The notes: generated by a model from the letters alone, not told the origin. Positions 24,956-38,433 are shown, numbered from the stretch's first letter. The stretch: DNA of 64,000 bases from Hirundichthys speculiger (GCA_018398805.1 JAGFBZ010002318.1:372001-436000); one strand, 5' to 3'. Numbers and translations are program-made.

Positions 24956-24968
24956 GTAGAGCAAATTT

Positions 24969-26038
24969 CTTTTTTAATGAGATAAACCTTAATATGAGAA
25001 AAAAAAACTATAGGACGGATGAAAAATTTAATTACATTAAAAGCAGGTTCGTTTTCTTTCGTTTTCTCTCCTGAATTGAATTGAATGCTAGAATAATGAG
25101 AGAGAAAATGTTTTATAGATTTATTAATTTTTTTTAACTTTCTTCAAAGTTAGGAATTTATATACAATAGGTGGCAATGCCTTAAAATTTTTGGGAAAGC
25201 CCAGATGAATGTTGTCATGGCTTTGGAAGCTTCTGATAGGTTAATTGACAGCATTTGGGTTAATTGGAGACACACCAGAGGATGTATTTTGAAACACACC
25301 TCAAACACACTGCTTCCTTGTGTAACGTCATGGGAATATCAAAAGAAATTAGCCAAGATATCAGGAAGAGGACTGTGGACCTCCACAACAATGATTCATC
25401 CTTGGGTACAATTTTGAAGATGCCATGTTCATCTGTTCAGACAATTAAAGCAAGTATAAACACTACAGCTATCGTAGCACTCAGGAAGGAGAACACCATC
25501 CCAACTGTGAAGTACGGTGGTGGCAGCATCATGTTGTGGGAGTATGTTGCTGCAGGAGGGACTGCTGGACTGCACAAAATATCTCCAGACATCAGCCAGG
25601 AAGTTAAAGCTTGGGCTTTTTAAATGGACAATGACCCTCAACACACCACCAAATTAGTTGCTAAGTGGCTTAAGGACAACAAGATCAATATTTTGGAGTG
25701 GTCATCACAAACCTATGATCTCAGTCCGATTGAAAATTTGTTGGCAGAGCTAAAAAGACACGTACGAGCAGGGAGACCTCCAAAACCTGACTCAGTTCAG
25801 GATGAATGGACCAAAATACCAGCAGACTATTGAGAGAAACTTCTGGAAGGAAACCCAAAACATTTGACCCAAGTCAGACGGGTAAAAGACAACGATACCA
25901 GATACAAAGGAGATGTCTGTATAAACCTCTGGTTTCAACTGTACATAGGAAACAAGCTCCAGATAATAAAGGTGGATGACCCCAAAAGATCCAAAAAATT
26001 ATTTGATACTTAAAAGATACGCCATAGTTTGAAGATTT
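24969..26038 (+). pseudogene. Tc1-like transposon relic, private to copy 1
   Basis: About 1070 bp between caaattt and gatttgatagaatc, absent from copy 2 (gagcaaatttgatagaatc). Translation gives broken Tc1 transposase pieces on the plus strand. There is a helix-turn-helix segment (GISKEISQDIRKRTVDLH, near 25330-25400), then GGGSIMLWEYVAAGGT (near 25520), then MDNDPQHTT (near 25624) with KINILEWSS and LSPIENLL (near 25680-25740). The order matches Tc1 transposases. The first catalytic Asp region is deleted and a stop (TAA at 25621) separates the last two pieces. Clear terminal repeats and a TA duplication were not found at the edges, so a deletion in copy 2 is an alternative to insertion in copy 1. 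Confidence 0.85.
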
Positions 26039-26637
26039 GATAGAATCTTGTTTTTCTTGGCTGGTTCCAATTCAAAAACTGAGACGATCTGAATCCAATT
26101 ATACTAAACTGAAATCAACTGGATAACAAACGGGTTTTGGTTTTTAAAAAGGGGATATAATTGGAATACAACTATACTCTTTGTATTGACCGTTCTTTCT
26201 GAAGTGTCCTGAGATGACTTCTGTTGTAGATTTGTGTGACACAAATAAACCGATTCTAACTCAAACTGAATTTTTAACTCTGTTTCTTTGCTGAAACATA
26301 ATACAACAGCAAGTATGGGTAACCTCAAAGACACGGCTCACAATAACCTACCTCACTTCACGGTTAGAAGAGTCATCTTTTAGGCTAGGTTGCGTAGATA
26401 AAAAATATTTCCAAACATTTTTGAAGTTCTTTTAAAAACATATGACGTTGTCAAAACAAAAGCGCACTCAGGTCCCCAAACTATGACGTACGCAAAACGT
26501 AACAACTAAGCGCAGAATCCGGTGCTACTTTGTAGTTAATGTTTTCCATTTCATAAAATAATTTTAAAAAATTAGACGTATTGACAAAGTAAGAAACTCC
26601 ACCAAAAGACAAGGGGTCATTAATTCATAGCTGTGAT
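26039..26637. other. Upstream flank of angel2 copy 1 up to the duplication junction
   Basis: Near-identical to about 43560-44175 upstream of copy 2. It contains the CRE-like text tatgacgtacgcaaaacgta near 26481, a possible core of an angel2 promoter, but no transcription start is evident. The copy joins to copy 2 at about 26630-26640, where ctgtgat-like text occurs twice. Confidence 0.4.
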
Positions 26638-29293
26638 ACTGTGATGTTTCCGCGTTTTCTTGATTTTTTTTAATTATATTATACATTTCTGAATCCACGA
26701 ATAACTACAACAGCGGAACTTAAAGTGTGAATTGGCAAGGGATTACTGTAAATGTTCACCTCGTCTTCATGCCATTGTGGTCTTTCATTTCTTTGACCTC
26801 TTTGATTTGGAGAGTTCATTTGCACTTGAGTGGAGAGCCGTGTGCTGCTGCGTCCACGCGCGCCGCCATCTTGGATCTTTTTTGGACGTTTGTTCATGAC
26901 TTTTATAAATAAATGCTGTCTCTCTGGTCCGTCGACAGACTCCAGACTCCAGCTGGACTGAAATCTTGATTGGGAGGTTTTGAAATGCATAAAAAAAAAA
27001 AACTTGAGCTCATTAAATAAAATCAACAGCCACGTGTAAAAAAGTACTGTTTATTTACGAGCTGTAAACTGCCCCAAAACTGGCAAATGGTAAAAAAGAA
27101 AATGACATAAGATCCTTGTAAAGTGATTATGTACAAGCTCTCTGAAGGTCTCTGAAGCAGGTTTAAATTAAAATAAACTAGTTTAACCCATTCAAATCTC
27201 AGGCCTCTTCTAAATCTAAGAAAATCAAAACCACTTCAGAGGTCAAACCTTCTGCTTTTATTGTAAATTCCCAAGTTTGCACTCGTGTTTTAAAGCATGC
27301 TAATGTGTTTATTTGTACAGTTTTGTAGCAGACGTGTGTCTTTGAAGCGTGCAGGCTGGGAGGACAGAGCAGGAAAAGGCCGTCGGCTCTGAATGGGTTA
27401 AAAATCTAACAGCTGGAAACACGACCTCCATCTGTTTTAAATCTGTAAATTATTACAAATCACTTTCTCTTTCATGCTTAAAGAGAAATGAACAAGATGA
27501 GAACAATTTAAATACTGTACAGAACTTAATTTTACAGACATTTTAAAGATTTTGCAGCATGAGAAGTATCTTCAAAAATAGGGGCGACTGTTAAAACTTT
27601 TATTTTTTTAGTTTTTTTTAAGCCTTTTAAAATATGTGTGGAAATCTCAGTAGCACAAGAGTGACAGATCAGGTTTTACAAAAATATTTAACATTCATCC
27701 CTTCATCGATTTACGGCCTGAATTAAAAACAGCAGTTAGAAAATGAAATGACTGTTTTAAAAGAAAAACCTCTGAGGACATGAACTAATACGAATCATGA
27801 TTGAGGATAGAAAAGATGTTTGTGGATCTGAAACCTTAATATTTTAGAAGGATTTTCTGTTTTTGTCAAAAAAAAAAAGCATTTAACTTAAAAAGTTTGG
27901 GTTTCAGATCTTTAAGCTTTAAGTGAGCCTGTTGTCACTGAGATGATCCTAAAGTCAGACTGTCAGAGGTTCGTTCCAGTTTTTCACTAATTACTTTTAC
28001 GTACGGATGTGTTACTTTAGTATTTATTGGGCTGAGCAGGTTTAACAGTTTTAGTGAGTTAAAAACAGCTCAAGTTACATGTGAGCAGATTGTTATAGGC
28101 CACATCTGGACAGAGCTCCAGATGTGAACCAAGACGTGCTGCCATCAGAACACACACAAAAAAAAGAAATAACTTTTCCCACATGCAATAACAGTAAAAT
28201 AACAGTTATTTTTCTGTTCAGTGGCAGAAAGAGAAGAATATTCCTTCTATCATTACAGTGCTTTGCTTCAAATCCTTCTAACCGCTCGCTTAAAGGAGCA
28301 TTTATTTGAACTCTTTTCTTATGTCTGTTCGTTCGCTGCACCTCTTCAGTATTCCAGTCTTTTCTTTCCTCCCAGCGGCTGTCGCTATGCCGACGCGATG
28401 ATCCCGGGTCACCGCCAGAAGCGGAAGCTGGTGAGGAGAGGGAGGTGGTCGGAGGAGTGGTACCGGTTGGGCAGACCGTTGACTCCCTGCAGCTCAGACT
28501 CTCCGACCAGCGCCAGGCGGCCCAGCAGCTGGAGACCACGGCCTCCGGGAACCGGGGGGTCGACTGCGACGGCTTTCAGAGAACAGAACAGAGAAAATGT
28601 AACTCCCAAAAGATCATGACAGAAAATACATCATATATCAATAATTCATCAAATGAGGCAAATGCTTTTATTTTCTGATTTAATGGTTAATGATTCAATG
28701 ACAACAATAGCTACTACTTCTAGTTTATTTAGGGGATGATGTCAGAAAGTGTGAACAGTCAGAGAAATCTGAATGTGGAGGTCAGACCAGATATTCTACT
28801 GGTCTTCATCAGAACCCTGATCTAACCCTGCTTAAGTCCAAATATGCTCTGCTGCTCTTCAAACAGTCTTCCTGCTGTCACTTCCACTAATGTCCTGCTC
28901 CAGTTTGAGCCCTTTTCTTTGCTCTTGGATACAACATCCTCAAAAACCTCCAGCCAGATGTGACAGTGACATGAACGCCTCCTGGTGGGAGCGCTTGTTT
29001 TACGTCACAGCGTTCCCTCCAGACTGGAGATGAAGCTGAACAGGGTCACTGCAGGTCTGAACGGGTGCGTGGCTCGCATCTCAATTTATGTTCAGAAAAG
29101 AAAAAAAAAAAAAGGAAAAAATGGTTAACATTAAACTTAAATCCCAAATTCTACACAGCACAGACTTCTTTTCCACATTTGGCAAATCCAGGGTAGAAAT
29201 GAGGCCCTAAATAAACACGTTAATAACACGTTAATGACTAACGGCACCGTCACGGGGCATGTGAGTGGAGGGACAGCAGTATAATGTCTGAGC

Positions 29294-29379
29294 TAGCGGT
29301 GCACGATAACTATCGGGCCGATAACAGGAAATTATGACATCATCCTGATAGGTCCAATATCACGACGAATAGTCCCAAT

Positions 29380-29433
<54 letters not shown>

Positions 29434-30535
29434 ACACAGCAGTGCCTCGCTCCCTCTGAGTCTTGAATGACCAGCAGTGAATGTTGTGTTCAAGTGACGT
29501 CGGCATGATCAGAAAAACAATTACTCAGTAAGGAAAATCAAGAATACCCCCTCATGCCAGAAAACAACTTGTTAACTCGGTCATAATTTTGGTAGTTACT
29601 GACTTTGATTTATATTCGCAGTATTTTCCCACATGTTACACATGAAAAATAGAAAAAATAGATAAGGCAGAAAGAACGACGAGCAAACAAAAGAACGGAG
29701 GAATTTACGTTACACCTTGAATGCAGCATTGTGGAACTGCGCTGATAAAAACAAACAAACATGGCGGCGATGGTGTAGAACTTCAATAAAGTTTCAGAGG
29801 AAGATAGTTCGCTGGTTATTTGTGACAAATGCTCCAAGCGAAGGAGGGAAAAAGCACAAGCTTTAATACGTCAAACCTGATCAGCCACCTGAAACACAAC
29901 CATCGCTTCCATGGAGTTTTGAAATTGCGCTAACGTGAGCTAACGTGAGCTAACGTGAGCTAACATGAGCTAATGTGAGCAAGCCAGCAGCAAGTTAAAC
30001 CCTCCCCTCCATCATCTCCATCATCTCTCATCTTAAGCTTCCATGAGATTAAAAAAAAAAAAAAAAACAAAACTACTGAGCCTCATTTACTTTAATTAAA
30101 GGCATTCATTTAAATGGAACCACAAGCCAAAATCCTTTAAACATTATTTCTTTGTTACTATGGAGTGCACTTTTTCAGTTTATTTACACAGACAAGTCTA
30201 ACTTGTGTCAGTACATTATGACCTGTGCATTATTTTTATTGTCATTGAGGAATTAATTTTTTCAGTTAGTAATTCTGATGCATGTATTTCCATCAGTTCA
30301 AGGAGCCTTTATTTTTTATATCAGTCAGTAATGCACCTTATTTAAGTTAATGTGAGATATCAAATAGGTTTGTTTGATAGTTTTATGAAAATGCTTGAGA
30401 GGCTTGCCAATAGTTTTCCTAATAAAAAATAAATATCTGTTCATTTAAAGAGTCAAAACTGTTTTTGATTTTGTTCATAGTATTATGTAATGATCTTAGG
30501 TATATGTTTAAAAAAACAGTTATCGTGCATCCCTA
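29294..30535. mobile_element. hAT element relic with BED remnant (copy 2 equivalent of 14485-15702)
   Basis: Same ends and same 8-bp flanks as in copy 1. It differs mainly by an (AT)n run expanded at about 29382-29431, where copy 1 has a T-run, and by a shorter A-run near 30050. Confidence 0.88.
29382..29431. repeat. (AT)n microsatellite, expanded only in copy 2
   Basis: About 25 AT units lie within the hAT relic. The same place in copy 1 (14572-14594) has a few AT units followed by a T-run. Confidence 0.9.
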
Positions 30536-32449
30536 ATCTGAGCATGTTCTGAAGCTATACCATCGACTGAGTCAGCAGTTGTGGCTTTTGCAGACACAGA
30601 CCATCATCTGTAAAAAAATAAATTAAAAACAAACCTGCAATGCTTATTCTAGAAGATTTTCAGTTCTTCACTCCTGCAGAATCAAGCTGCTTAAAGTCTG
30701 TTGATAAATTGATAACTGGTGTTTGAACACTGTGTGACACTGGTCACTACAGATAACTGATCGTTTGTCTTACGTCCTATTAATATTTTCAGCGGTGGGG
30801 GTGGGGGGCTGTGCTTGTACCGGACTGTTCTACTTTATATTGGGGTCAGAACTGTTTGGTGATGTGAGACAAAACTGTCTGTGTCTGTGTTCTTACTTAA
30901 CAAGCTGCACTCTGTGTACTGACTTAATGCAAACAGGTTTAACGGTATATAGACAACATGGCGTATTTCAATAGTACAACTTATTTGTGTATTGTCTGAT
31001 GTCATAATTAATAAGGAAGAAACACAGTAAAGCAGAAGACACATTTGTAAGATATTTCAGTCTGTTTAAAGTGTCTTATACCTGCTGAAACCTTTAACAT
31101 GTGCACATATCTGTCTTTGATCACCTCAACATGTATTATACAATATTAAAAAATACATTTTTATATCAGGACAAGAGAAAACATATATAGATCTGTGAGA
31201 GATGAATATAAATGGTCTGTCAGCATTATAAACTAACATGCTGTCCTGCAGTCTGACCCTCTGACCACCTCAGTGTTGCTGCCCACATCTGTTTATATCC
31301 TCATCTCTGTAGTTCATGTACTAACAATGAACCAGTCAGATTATAAGTGCGTGGAATTCTTAGTTGTCCAGTTAATGGAGAATTATTATTTATACATTTT
31401 AGCTAGTACAGTATTGCCAGGATGTATGTGCCTCTCCTCTCTCTTTCTCTTTTCTTTCTTTACCTGGTTGGTCTTCATCAGGAAGGTCCCCCCATATGAT
31501 CCAGGTCCTGATCAAGGTTTCCTCCTCTTAAAGGGGAGTTTTTCCTTGCCACTGTTTGGCTTAAAGGTTCTCCTGCTATGAGTTTTTTTTTAAAAAAATG
31601 GATTTAATATTATAATTTTAGTTAATGATACTTGCTCGGGGGTCAACTAGCATTGTAATAGACTATATAAAAAATGAGAGAGTATAATTATTTTCTTCTG
31701 CTGGATAATGAACAATAACATGCAAGTTTTTTTTAAGGGTAAGTAAGAGAGTGATTAGTGTGTGTATGTATCAATACCAGGGCTGTACAGGATGTAATCC
31801 ACCGTCAGGGCCGTGCGTGAGTGATGGGTGGTGATCTCCGGTCTGCCGTCAGGCCACAGCTGGTGTCGGTACGACGACTGCAGCTTCAGGCTGTGCTCCA
31901 TCCTCCCTCTGCACAGACACCAGTGAGAGATGTCTGGATGTGTCTCCATCATTTATTACCACATTTTATGAGCCCAAATAAAAAAAGAAAAAAAAAGCTG
32001 AGACTAAGGGCCCTATCTTGCGCCAAACCTCCAAAACCTGCTATCAAGGGATATTAGGTATTGGGAGGGGCGTTCCCCCACAAAGAACGCAATCTTCCAC
32101 CTCCCAAAACCCACGATCTTACCTGCGCCAACCACTATATTATGCACATTATGCATGGGAGTGGTTAGGACGTTCCACCTGTTTAACCAATCAGTGCGTC
32201 AGTAGCCGTTGCCTTTAAGAGCAGGTTGCGCTACCCGCTAACCGCTATGGAGCGTCTTTTCACCCAGATCAGAGCAGCTCTCATGGGCAGCTGGTCTGGG
32301 ACTCTGCTGTAGAGCTTCCTCCTCTTTTTTCCTCCTCCTCCTCTGAACTGATATACACATAACTAGCTCTAACTAATGTGGAGCAAATGATTTAATCATT
32401 TCTTTTGTACTCCAAGAAGTTCCAACAAACTGCTCAGAAAAAAATAGAG

Positions 32450-33245
32450 CCAGTGAGCTTCCAGGAAAGCATTTCTTAACTAGAAAAGCACTCAGAGAGC
32501 GCAGACCTCCGCCAAGCACAACAGTTCTCCCATACAGCGATTTACAGATTGAGATAAAATCCGCCTTCTGGATCAGATCCGGATCAGCCTCTGAAATTTG
32601 ATAGAGGTTTTCAGTGTCAATACCTGAGTGAAATTTAATGAGCTGTGGGCAATAATTAACGGAGATGTTGAGAAACAAAATTTCAGGCCCCATTGAGCGC
32701 GTGTTACGGTCTCAAGCCGGGTTGTGAACTGCAACCTTCCACCTCTGGGGCTCCTGAGCACAACCCACTGCACCACCTTCAATCCTCTACATAGACACTC
32801 AGATCCACGTATGTTTCACCTTCCCATCTGACGAGCAGCCCAGGTGTGGCACCACCTGTACCTATTCAGTCATCATTCAACCAGACTCGTCTCCAGATCT
32901 TCCCATAGAAACGCCTGATCCAGCCATTCGCAGAGCCACCTCCTTGCATTCGTCGTCCCCTGGATTGTTGGTTTGGCTGCCAACCCTCGAATCCTCCTTT
33001 TTTACATCTGAGAGAATTAAACTCTTAAAATTCCAGAACTCCCTTCCTGTCTCCATTGTGGTTGCTTTAGGGTTCAAGAAACAACTAAACAGCGCAATGT
33101 TATCGAAAATTTGAAAGTGATCCAGAATCCAGGATTTCTTCCGGATCACACCCAAAATAAAATCAGTTCTTCCTTTTCACATTTCTGACAACTCCTGAAA
33201 ATGTCATCAAAATCTATCCATAACTTTTTGAGTTATCTTGAACAT
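32450..33245. mobile_element. Unclassified interspersed repeat inside the Harbinger-like insertion
   Basis: The phrases gcgcagacctccgccaagca and caaaatctatccataacttt then tttgagttatctt are characteristic of a widespread animal repeat whose class I cannot assign. A SINE-like segment interrupts it. Confidence 0.4.
32692..32790 (-). mobile_element. tRNA-derived SINE-like fragment
   Basis: On the minus strand tggtgcagtggg (A-box-like) is followed by agttcacaacccgg (near B-box) at a tRNA-like distance. The B box has one departure from consensus. It is a fragment only. Confidence 0.45.
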
Positions 33246-33892
33246 ATCCCCTGTGCAAAGATGCACAGCTGCGCCAAGACCATGGTTGGAATTACGGGGG
33301 AGCTCAGAGGAGCTCGGCTCCCCCGAGAGGGACATGAGCTCCCCTGAGAGCCCTGAGACATTCAGGGGGAGCTCTAAAGAATTGTCCACTTTAAGATATA
33401 TTTTATTATCTCTACATTGAGGTTCCTGAAATAAAGAGAATAAACATGTCATGGCTGTGTGTGTTTATGTGCTATTAAATGTTCAATATTTCTAAACATT
33501 TGCCTCAACTATTTAACATGATTCCTGTTATAACCGTGGCGACGCTGGAGGAGAATTGTTAGATTTACGTAGCCGCACATGAACTCCTCATTAGTGAATG
33601 GGTGGACTGGGGGGATTTTTGGTGGTATACTGTATTTGAAATTGAAGGAATGAACGCGGATGATATCAAATTATATTGAAACTGTCCAAACGGAAACAGC
33701 CAGGTCTCGGACAGTTTAGATTTTTGAAGTAAACGAAGACAACAACAGCCATGGTTACTGACAACAGTGCAAGTGGACCGACTACTTCAGCTAGCGGTCG
33801 GTCTGGCTTTGGTCCGATTTATCAGACTGTATTTTTATAATTTATGTTCCCAAACTAGGACGCTGGTATTGTTTTATTGAAAATCACTTGAA

Positions 33893-33975
33893 ATCACTCG
33901 GTCTCTGTAAAGCGCCGAGAGACAATTGACATTTTAACAGAAGCTATACAAATAAAGTTGTATTGAATTGAATAT
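33893..33975 (+). mobile_element. LINE tail
   Basis: ggtctctgtaaagcgccgag then gctatacaaataaagttgta and a ttgaattgaat end, the same family as 21212-21422. Confidence 0.6.
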
Positions 33976-34188
33976 TGGAGCTTGTTTCAGCACCCTGCAT
34001 AGCGCTGCTGGATGTGTGTGCGTTGTTTGCTGAAATAACTGCCCTTAATAAGAACACATAAACTTTTTTACTGTTGTTGAATGAGTTTTAGTCAATGTAC
34101 TTGACTGTGGTTCTTAATTATGTTTTAATGCTTCATTGAGCTGTTTTAAAGATGAATTTCTATTTTTACTCGAGACAGACAATAAATA

Positions 34189-34308
<120 letters not shown>

Positions 34309-35540
34309 CATTTTGGCAGACTGTTGTTTTGCCTTTTGTGACACATACCATATTGTCATTTGTCAGGATTGTGCGGACTGGATCTTGGAAAATAGCAGAA
34401 AAAGGCCCTGAATGTTTCAAATAGGTGGGGAAATGTCTCTGGTGGCCCACTTCCTTTGAGTTAATGCAATTCTGACATAAAGGTGATGATAACCAAAGAC
34501 ATGTCAGAGATGTCTTTTGGCCGGATGTACCTGTTTCAGATTATTTTATGATGGCTGCAGCCCTAATATGTTTGACAGACGCACTTGTTTTCCTGTTAAA
34601 TAAACTACATTTCGCTTTTGAAATGTAGTTTATCGAACTAGTTATTGTGTTTAATATATGTATATCTGTGTAATAAATTCATATTAGACAGTAATGTTTA
34701 AAATGTAGTTACTTATCTGGGATACTTGAGAGGGTAGAAGTGGATGAAATATTCAGAAAGGTCTAAATAGCCTAAAGTTTTGTGCCAAGATGAAGAAATC
34801 AAAACTATGAAAAGAAAATGTTATGAAATTCTTTTTTTTAATTTAATAATTTCTTATATTTATATGCGGTCTTATATTTGGGCAATTGTTTACTTTTTCA
34901 ATGCATTTGTTTCAGAATAAGAAATCAAACTTTTTGTGGTGTTTTTATTTTCTTGTTATAAAAGTAAATTAAGTCCTTGCAGCAGGAAAGACAGCATCTG
35001 CTTTCCTGAGCTGACAGACAGTCTGAATGTGTTATTGGTGGCACTCTGATAGTGATATGCGCATGTGCACATGGGAAAGTCATGATGCACACTGTAAAAT
35101 AGGGCTCCCCCAAGGGTCACTGTGTAATTCGAACCCTGGCCAAGACGCATGGCCGCTGGAAGCGGTGCTTTTTAAAATACTGCAGAACGGATCATTGGAT
35201 GAGCATTGAGCCAGAGGAACAGGTATGATGACATCTACCTTCTACCACTGAGAACATCTCAGGTCCTCCGGTGCACAAGGAGAGGATCAGAGGGATACGA
35301 GCACAGTACAAGAAACTCCACAACAGAGTTCTGTGATCTCCTCGTTTCCTCCACAGCAAATCTGGATGAGATCATGTCACAGCTGTACAGAAATCATCTG
35401 CCCTTAAGAGAATAATAACGTATGAAAGTAATACAGTGATGCATAATCTAGAGGTAGAGCCGGTTGTGCAGTCCACATGTGACTGGCTGGACGCGCAATG
35501 ACAGGATTTGGACGCGCTCTTTTACGCGCTGACATGCCAG

Positions 35541-35695
35541 TTGCGCTTTCCACAAACTCGGTATCTTGCAGTACTGGTATCTCGCAGATTTTGGGTATTG
35601 GGTAATGGGTGGTCTGACCACCCATTACCCAATACCCAAAATCTGCGAGATACAGGTACGGAGATACCAAGATACCGAATTCGTGGAAAGCGCAA
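35541..35695. repeat. Large palindrome with a perfect 77-bp core
   Basis: 35577-35614 is the exact reverse complement of 35616-35653 around a single T at 35615. Beyond it, ttgcgctttccac at 35541 pairs with gtggaaagcgcaa ending at 35695 with a few mismatches between. The core phrases gggtattgggtaatgggtgg resemble the sub-terminal sequence of the enclosing Harbinger-like element (35817-35843), suggesting a fold-back derivative of the same family. Confidence 0.93.
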
Positions 35696-37281
35696 GAGAC
35701 ACGCCCATTGCCGCGCCCACAATGTGCTTAAAGGAGTCGGCAAAATGGGTAGCAGGTTTTGGGAGGTGGAAGATTGCATTTCGGTTGGCAGAGGCTCCTA
35801 AATCTGAGATTTGCAGGTAATGGGTATTGGGTATTGGGAGGTGCAAGATAGGGCCCCAAATTTAAATTTGGGGCTTTACTTAAATTCTTACATTTACTTT
35901 GACTTTTTTTCTTTAAACATAGTTTTCTCTTGCAGACACCACACGGAAAGTTTCAGGTGGACACCTTGGATCTCTGCTCCCACTGATGGAACGGCATTGA
36001 GAACCGTCATTCTTCAACAGTTCATGAAACCACAGAGGTAACGGACTAATCTGGGACACCTGGTCAGGGACAGGAGCTTGGAAGCATCTGGAATGGACCA
36101 TCACACAGTCAACTGTTTTGGACCGATCAGTGCTTCAGATCTTATCTTATCTTGTATATTCCAGATCTAAGCCCAAAGTCTGAATCAGTGCCCTTGACAG
36201 GGCTCACTGATGGCAGCGTTCACCTAGAGGAGTATACTGAGACAGACACATGCTGCCTTCAAAGCCACATCTTTAACGGAGATGTTCATGCATTCTTCAG
36301 CAAGACAATGCAGTAAGAAGAGGTTTAGGGTGCCGGACTGTTCTAGCTGGACAAGAGAGACGTCGTGGATGTAAAGCAGCAGCAAAGTGGAGCGAGACAA
36401 AGAGGAAGTTTCAGTCATTCCCTCCCTTGATCATAACAGGGGACGTGAGATCTCAGAAATTAGATGGACAAGATTCCAGCGCTGACGAGGACCCAACCAG
36501 AGAACCAGGAATGCAGTAAAATGTGTTTCAGCGAGACGTGGCTGCAGGAGTGCTAGCCCGACTCCCCCGTCTCTCTGCCTGGCTTTTAGACTCTGGGCAG
36601 AAGGGATGGGACAAAACCAAAACTCAAACGCCTCATCATTTGTCATCCTCGATGCCATAACACCTGTTAAAGGTCATGAACGGGAAGGGAAACTTTACAA
36701 AAGCACTAAACGCTTCACTGTCCCAACTTTCTTCAGACTGTGTTACAGGCCTGAAATATTAAAACTCATTTACATTATCAAATAAGAGAAGATAAATAAG
36801 ATAAGGTTGATATTAAGAAAAAAAAAAAAACATCAAAGATGTTTTGATTCAAACTGACTTTGAGGATATAAAAGTCAAAGGAAATGTGTTCTGTAATTAC
36901 GTATGGAATGTTTTGTTTTCCTTATTTGGGATCGTAACCAAATTACGACAAGGACAGATCTTTCCAAATAAAGACATTAAATGCAGTTTTATCTATTTAT
37001 ATTTGTGTACTCTTTTTTTGTAAGACAACAAATTCTCAAAAGTCGAGAAAAGACAGAGACGTTACCTGTCAAAACCAGCGGCGGCTTTAGCAGCAAGATC
37101 CTCAGCAGTTGTATTGGAGGTTGCACCTTCAACAGCTGACAGATAATTATTATTAAAGAGCAATAATGACAGTTTTAACTTGTTCCAAATACATGTATTT
37201 ATTACCTGGAAACTAAATTAGAAACTAGTATGTTTCTGAGCTCATCTTTGCATGAACTTCAGCTCTAAATTGTTTCAAAAC

Positions 37282-38433
37282 TAGGGCTGGGCAAGTTAAT
37301 GCATTATTATTAAAAATAAAAAATAAAAAAATTATCGCGTTAACGCATTCATTTATTAATGCCGACAATTATTTTATCGCGCGTTAACGCATGTTGCTCA
37401 CGTGCTTTTGTTTTGAAAAGTCTGTTACTGGCTGCTGCAAACCGGAAGACAATTTGCTGGGAAATATAAGGTAAAGCTAAAACAGACATGTAGAACGGTA
37501 AAAATCTGTAAACTTTACAGTTCAGGTAGCAACTCAGGTAGCAATATTAACAATTCTGTCTAAAAAAGAAATATTCTGGATTGCAACAAAACTTTGTGGT
37601 CATTCCTCCATGTTCCATCAGATCTGCTCCATGTGTTCACTGTCCTGCTGTTCTCTAGCTGGTTACTGCAGTGCAGCTCCATCTAGTGGCTCAGATGTGT
37701 AATGACAACAGAAAGTCCAGTCCTCCATTATAAAACTAATTCAGTCCTGTGGCCCGTTTTTTAATTTCGCATTTTTGATCCAAGTCTAAAATTGAAATAT
37801 ATAAAAAAAACAGGAATTTTGTTGTTTTTTTTGTGTTAGATTAAAAAACAAAAAAAGTAATAAAATGTCAATTTTTATTTTTTTTCTATTTTTGATTGAC
37901 AATTGAAAATGGAAAGAATGAATGATACACGGATTGATAAAGTAACTGAACTTTAACATGGACATTTTCATTTTAAAGTTCTCACAGACGGAGGATTCAA
38001 CAGAAACAAGGTTATTTGTAACAACTGACAAGTTGAACTCCCCGTTAAAAGTTTCTGCTGTTACCTCAAAAATTACCTGTTTTAATGTTCTGATTGTGCT
38101 GAGACACAATCATTTTGTTGGATTTTGTATGTAGACTTTTTTTATTTTTTATAAACACAGGATGACATTAATGCCCTGGCAGTGGCAATAAGCTTTATTT
38201 TATTTGACATTTTTTAAGATGAGATTTAAATTAAACATGTGTTACTGACAAGTGCCGATGTCAGAAGTGTTAAGTTATGGCACTTTAGTTCACATGGCAG
38301 CAGAACATTTTAATAAAAGTGCATTTCACACTGCTTTTGAATACATTATATGATTTTGCGTATACAATGCGATTAATCGTGATTAATCAGGGAAATAATC
38401 GCGATTAAAAATTTTAATCGTTGCCCAGCCCTA
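37282..38433. mobile_element. Non-autonomous hAT element (copy 2 equivalent of 18642-19796)
   Basis: Same tagggctgggcaa / ttgcccagcccta ends and the same ttcaaaac target duplication as copy 1. Only small differences are visible. Confidence 0.92.

Larger units (their letters stand above)
11886..26637. repeat. Tandem duplication, copy 1 (about 14.75 kb)
   Basis: Sequence from 11886 (ctgtgatgtttctgcg) onward reappears from 26638 with only scattered substitutions and small indels, carrying the complete angel2 gene and its flanks. The copy ends near 26630, where text equivalent to 44140-44178 joins to the start of copy 2. The left breakpoint lies inside the pogo-like element. Copy 1 carries two sequences absent from copy 2: a hAT element (24332-24955) and a Tc1 relic (24969-26038). 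Confidence 0.93.

Noticed and set aside
35508..35846. Overlapping frames on both strands near 35.6 kb
   Set aside because: Generated by the palindrome; peptides mirror each other across it.
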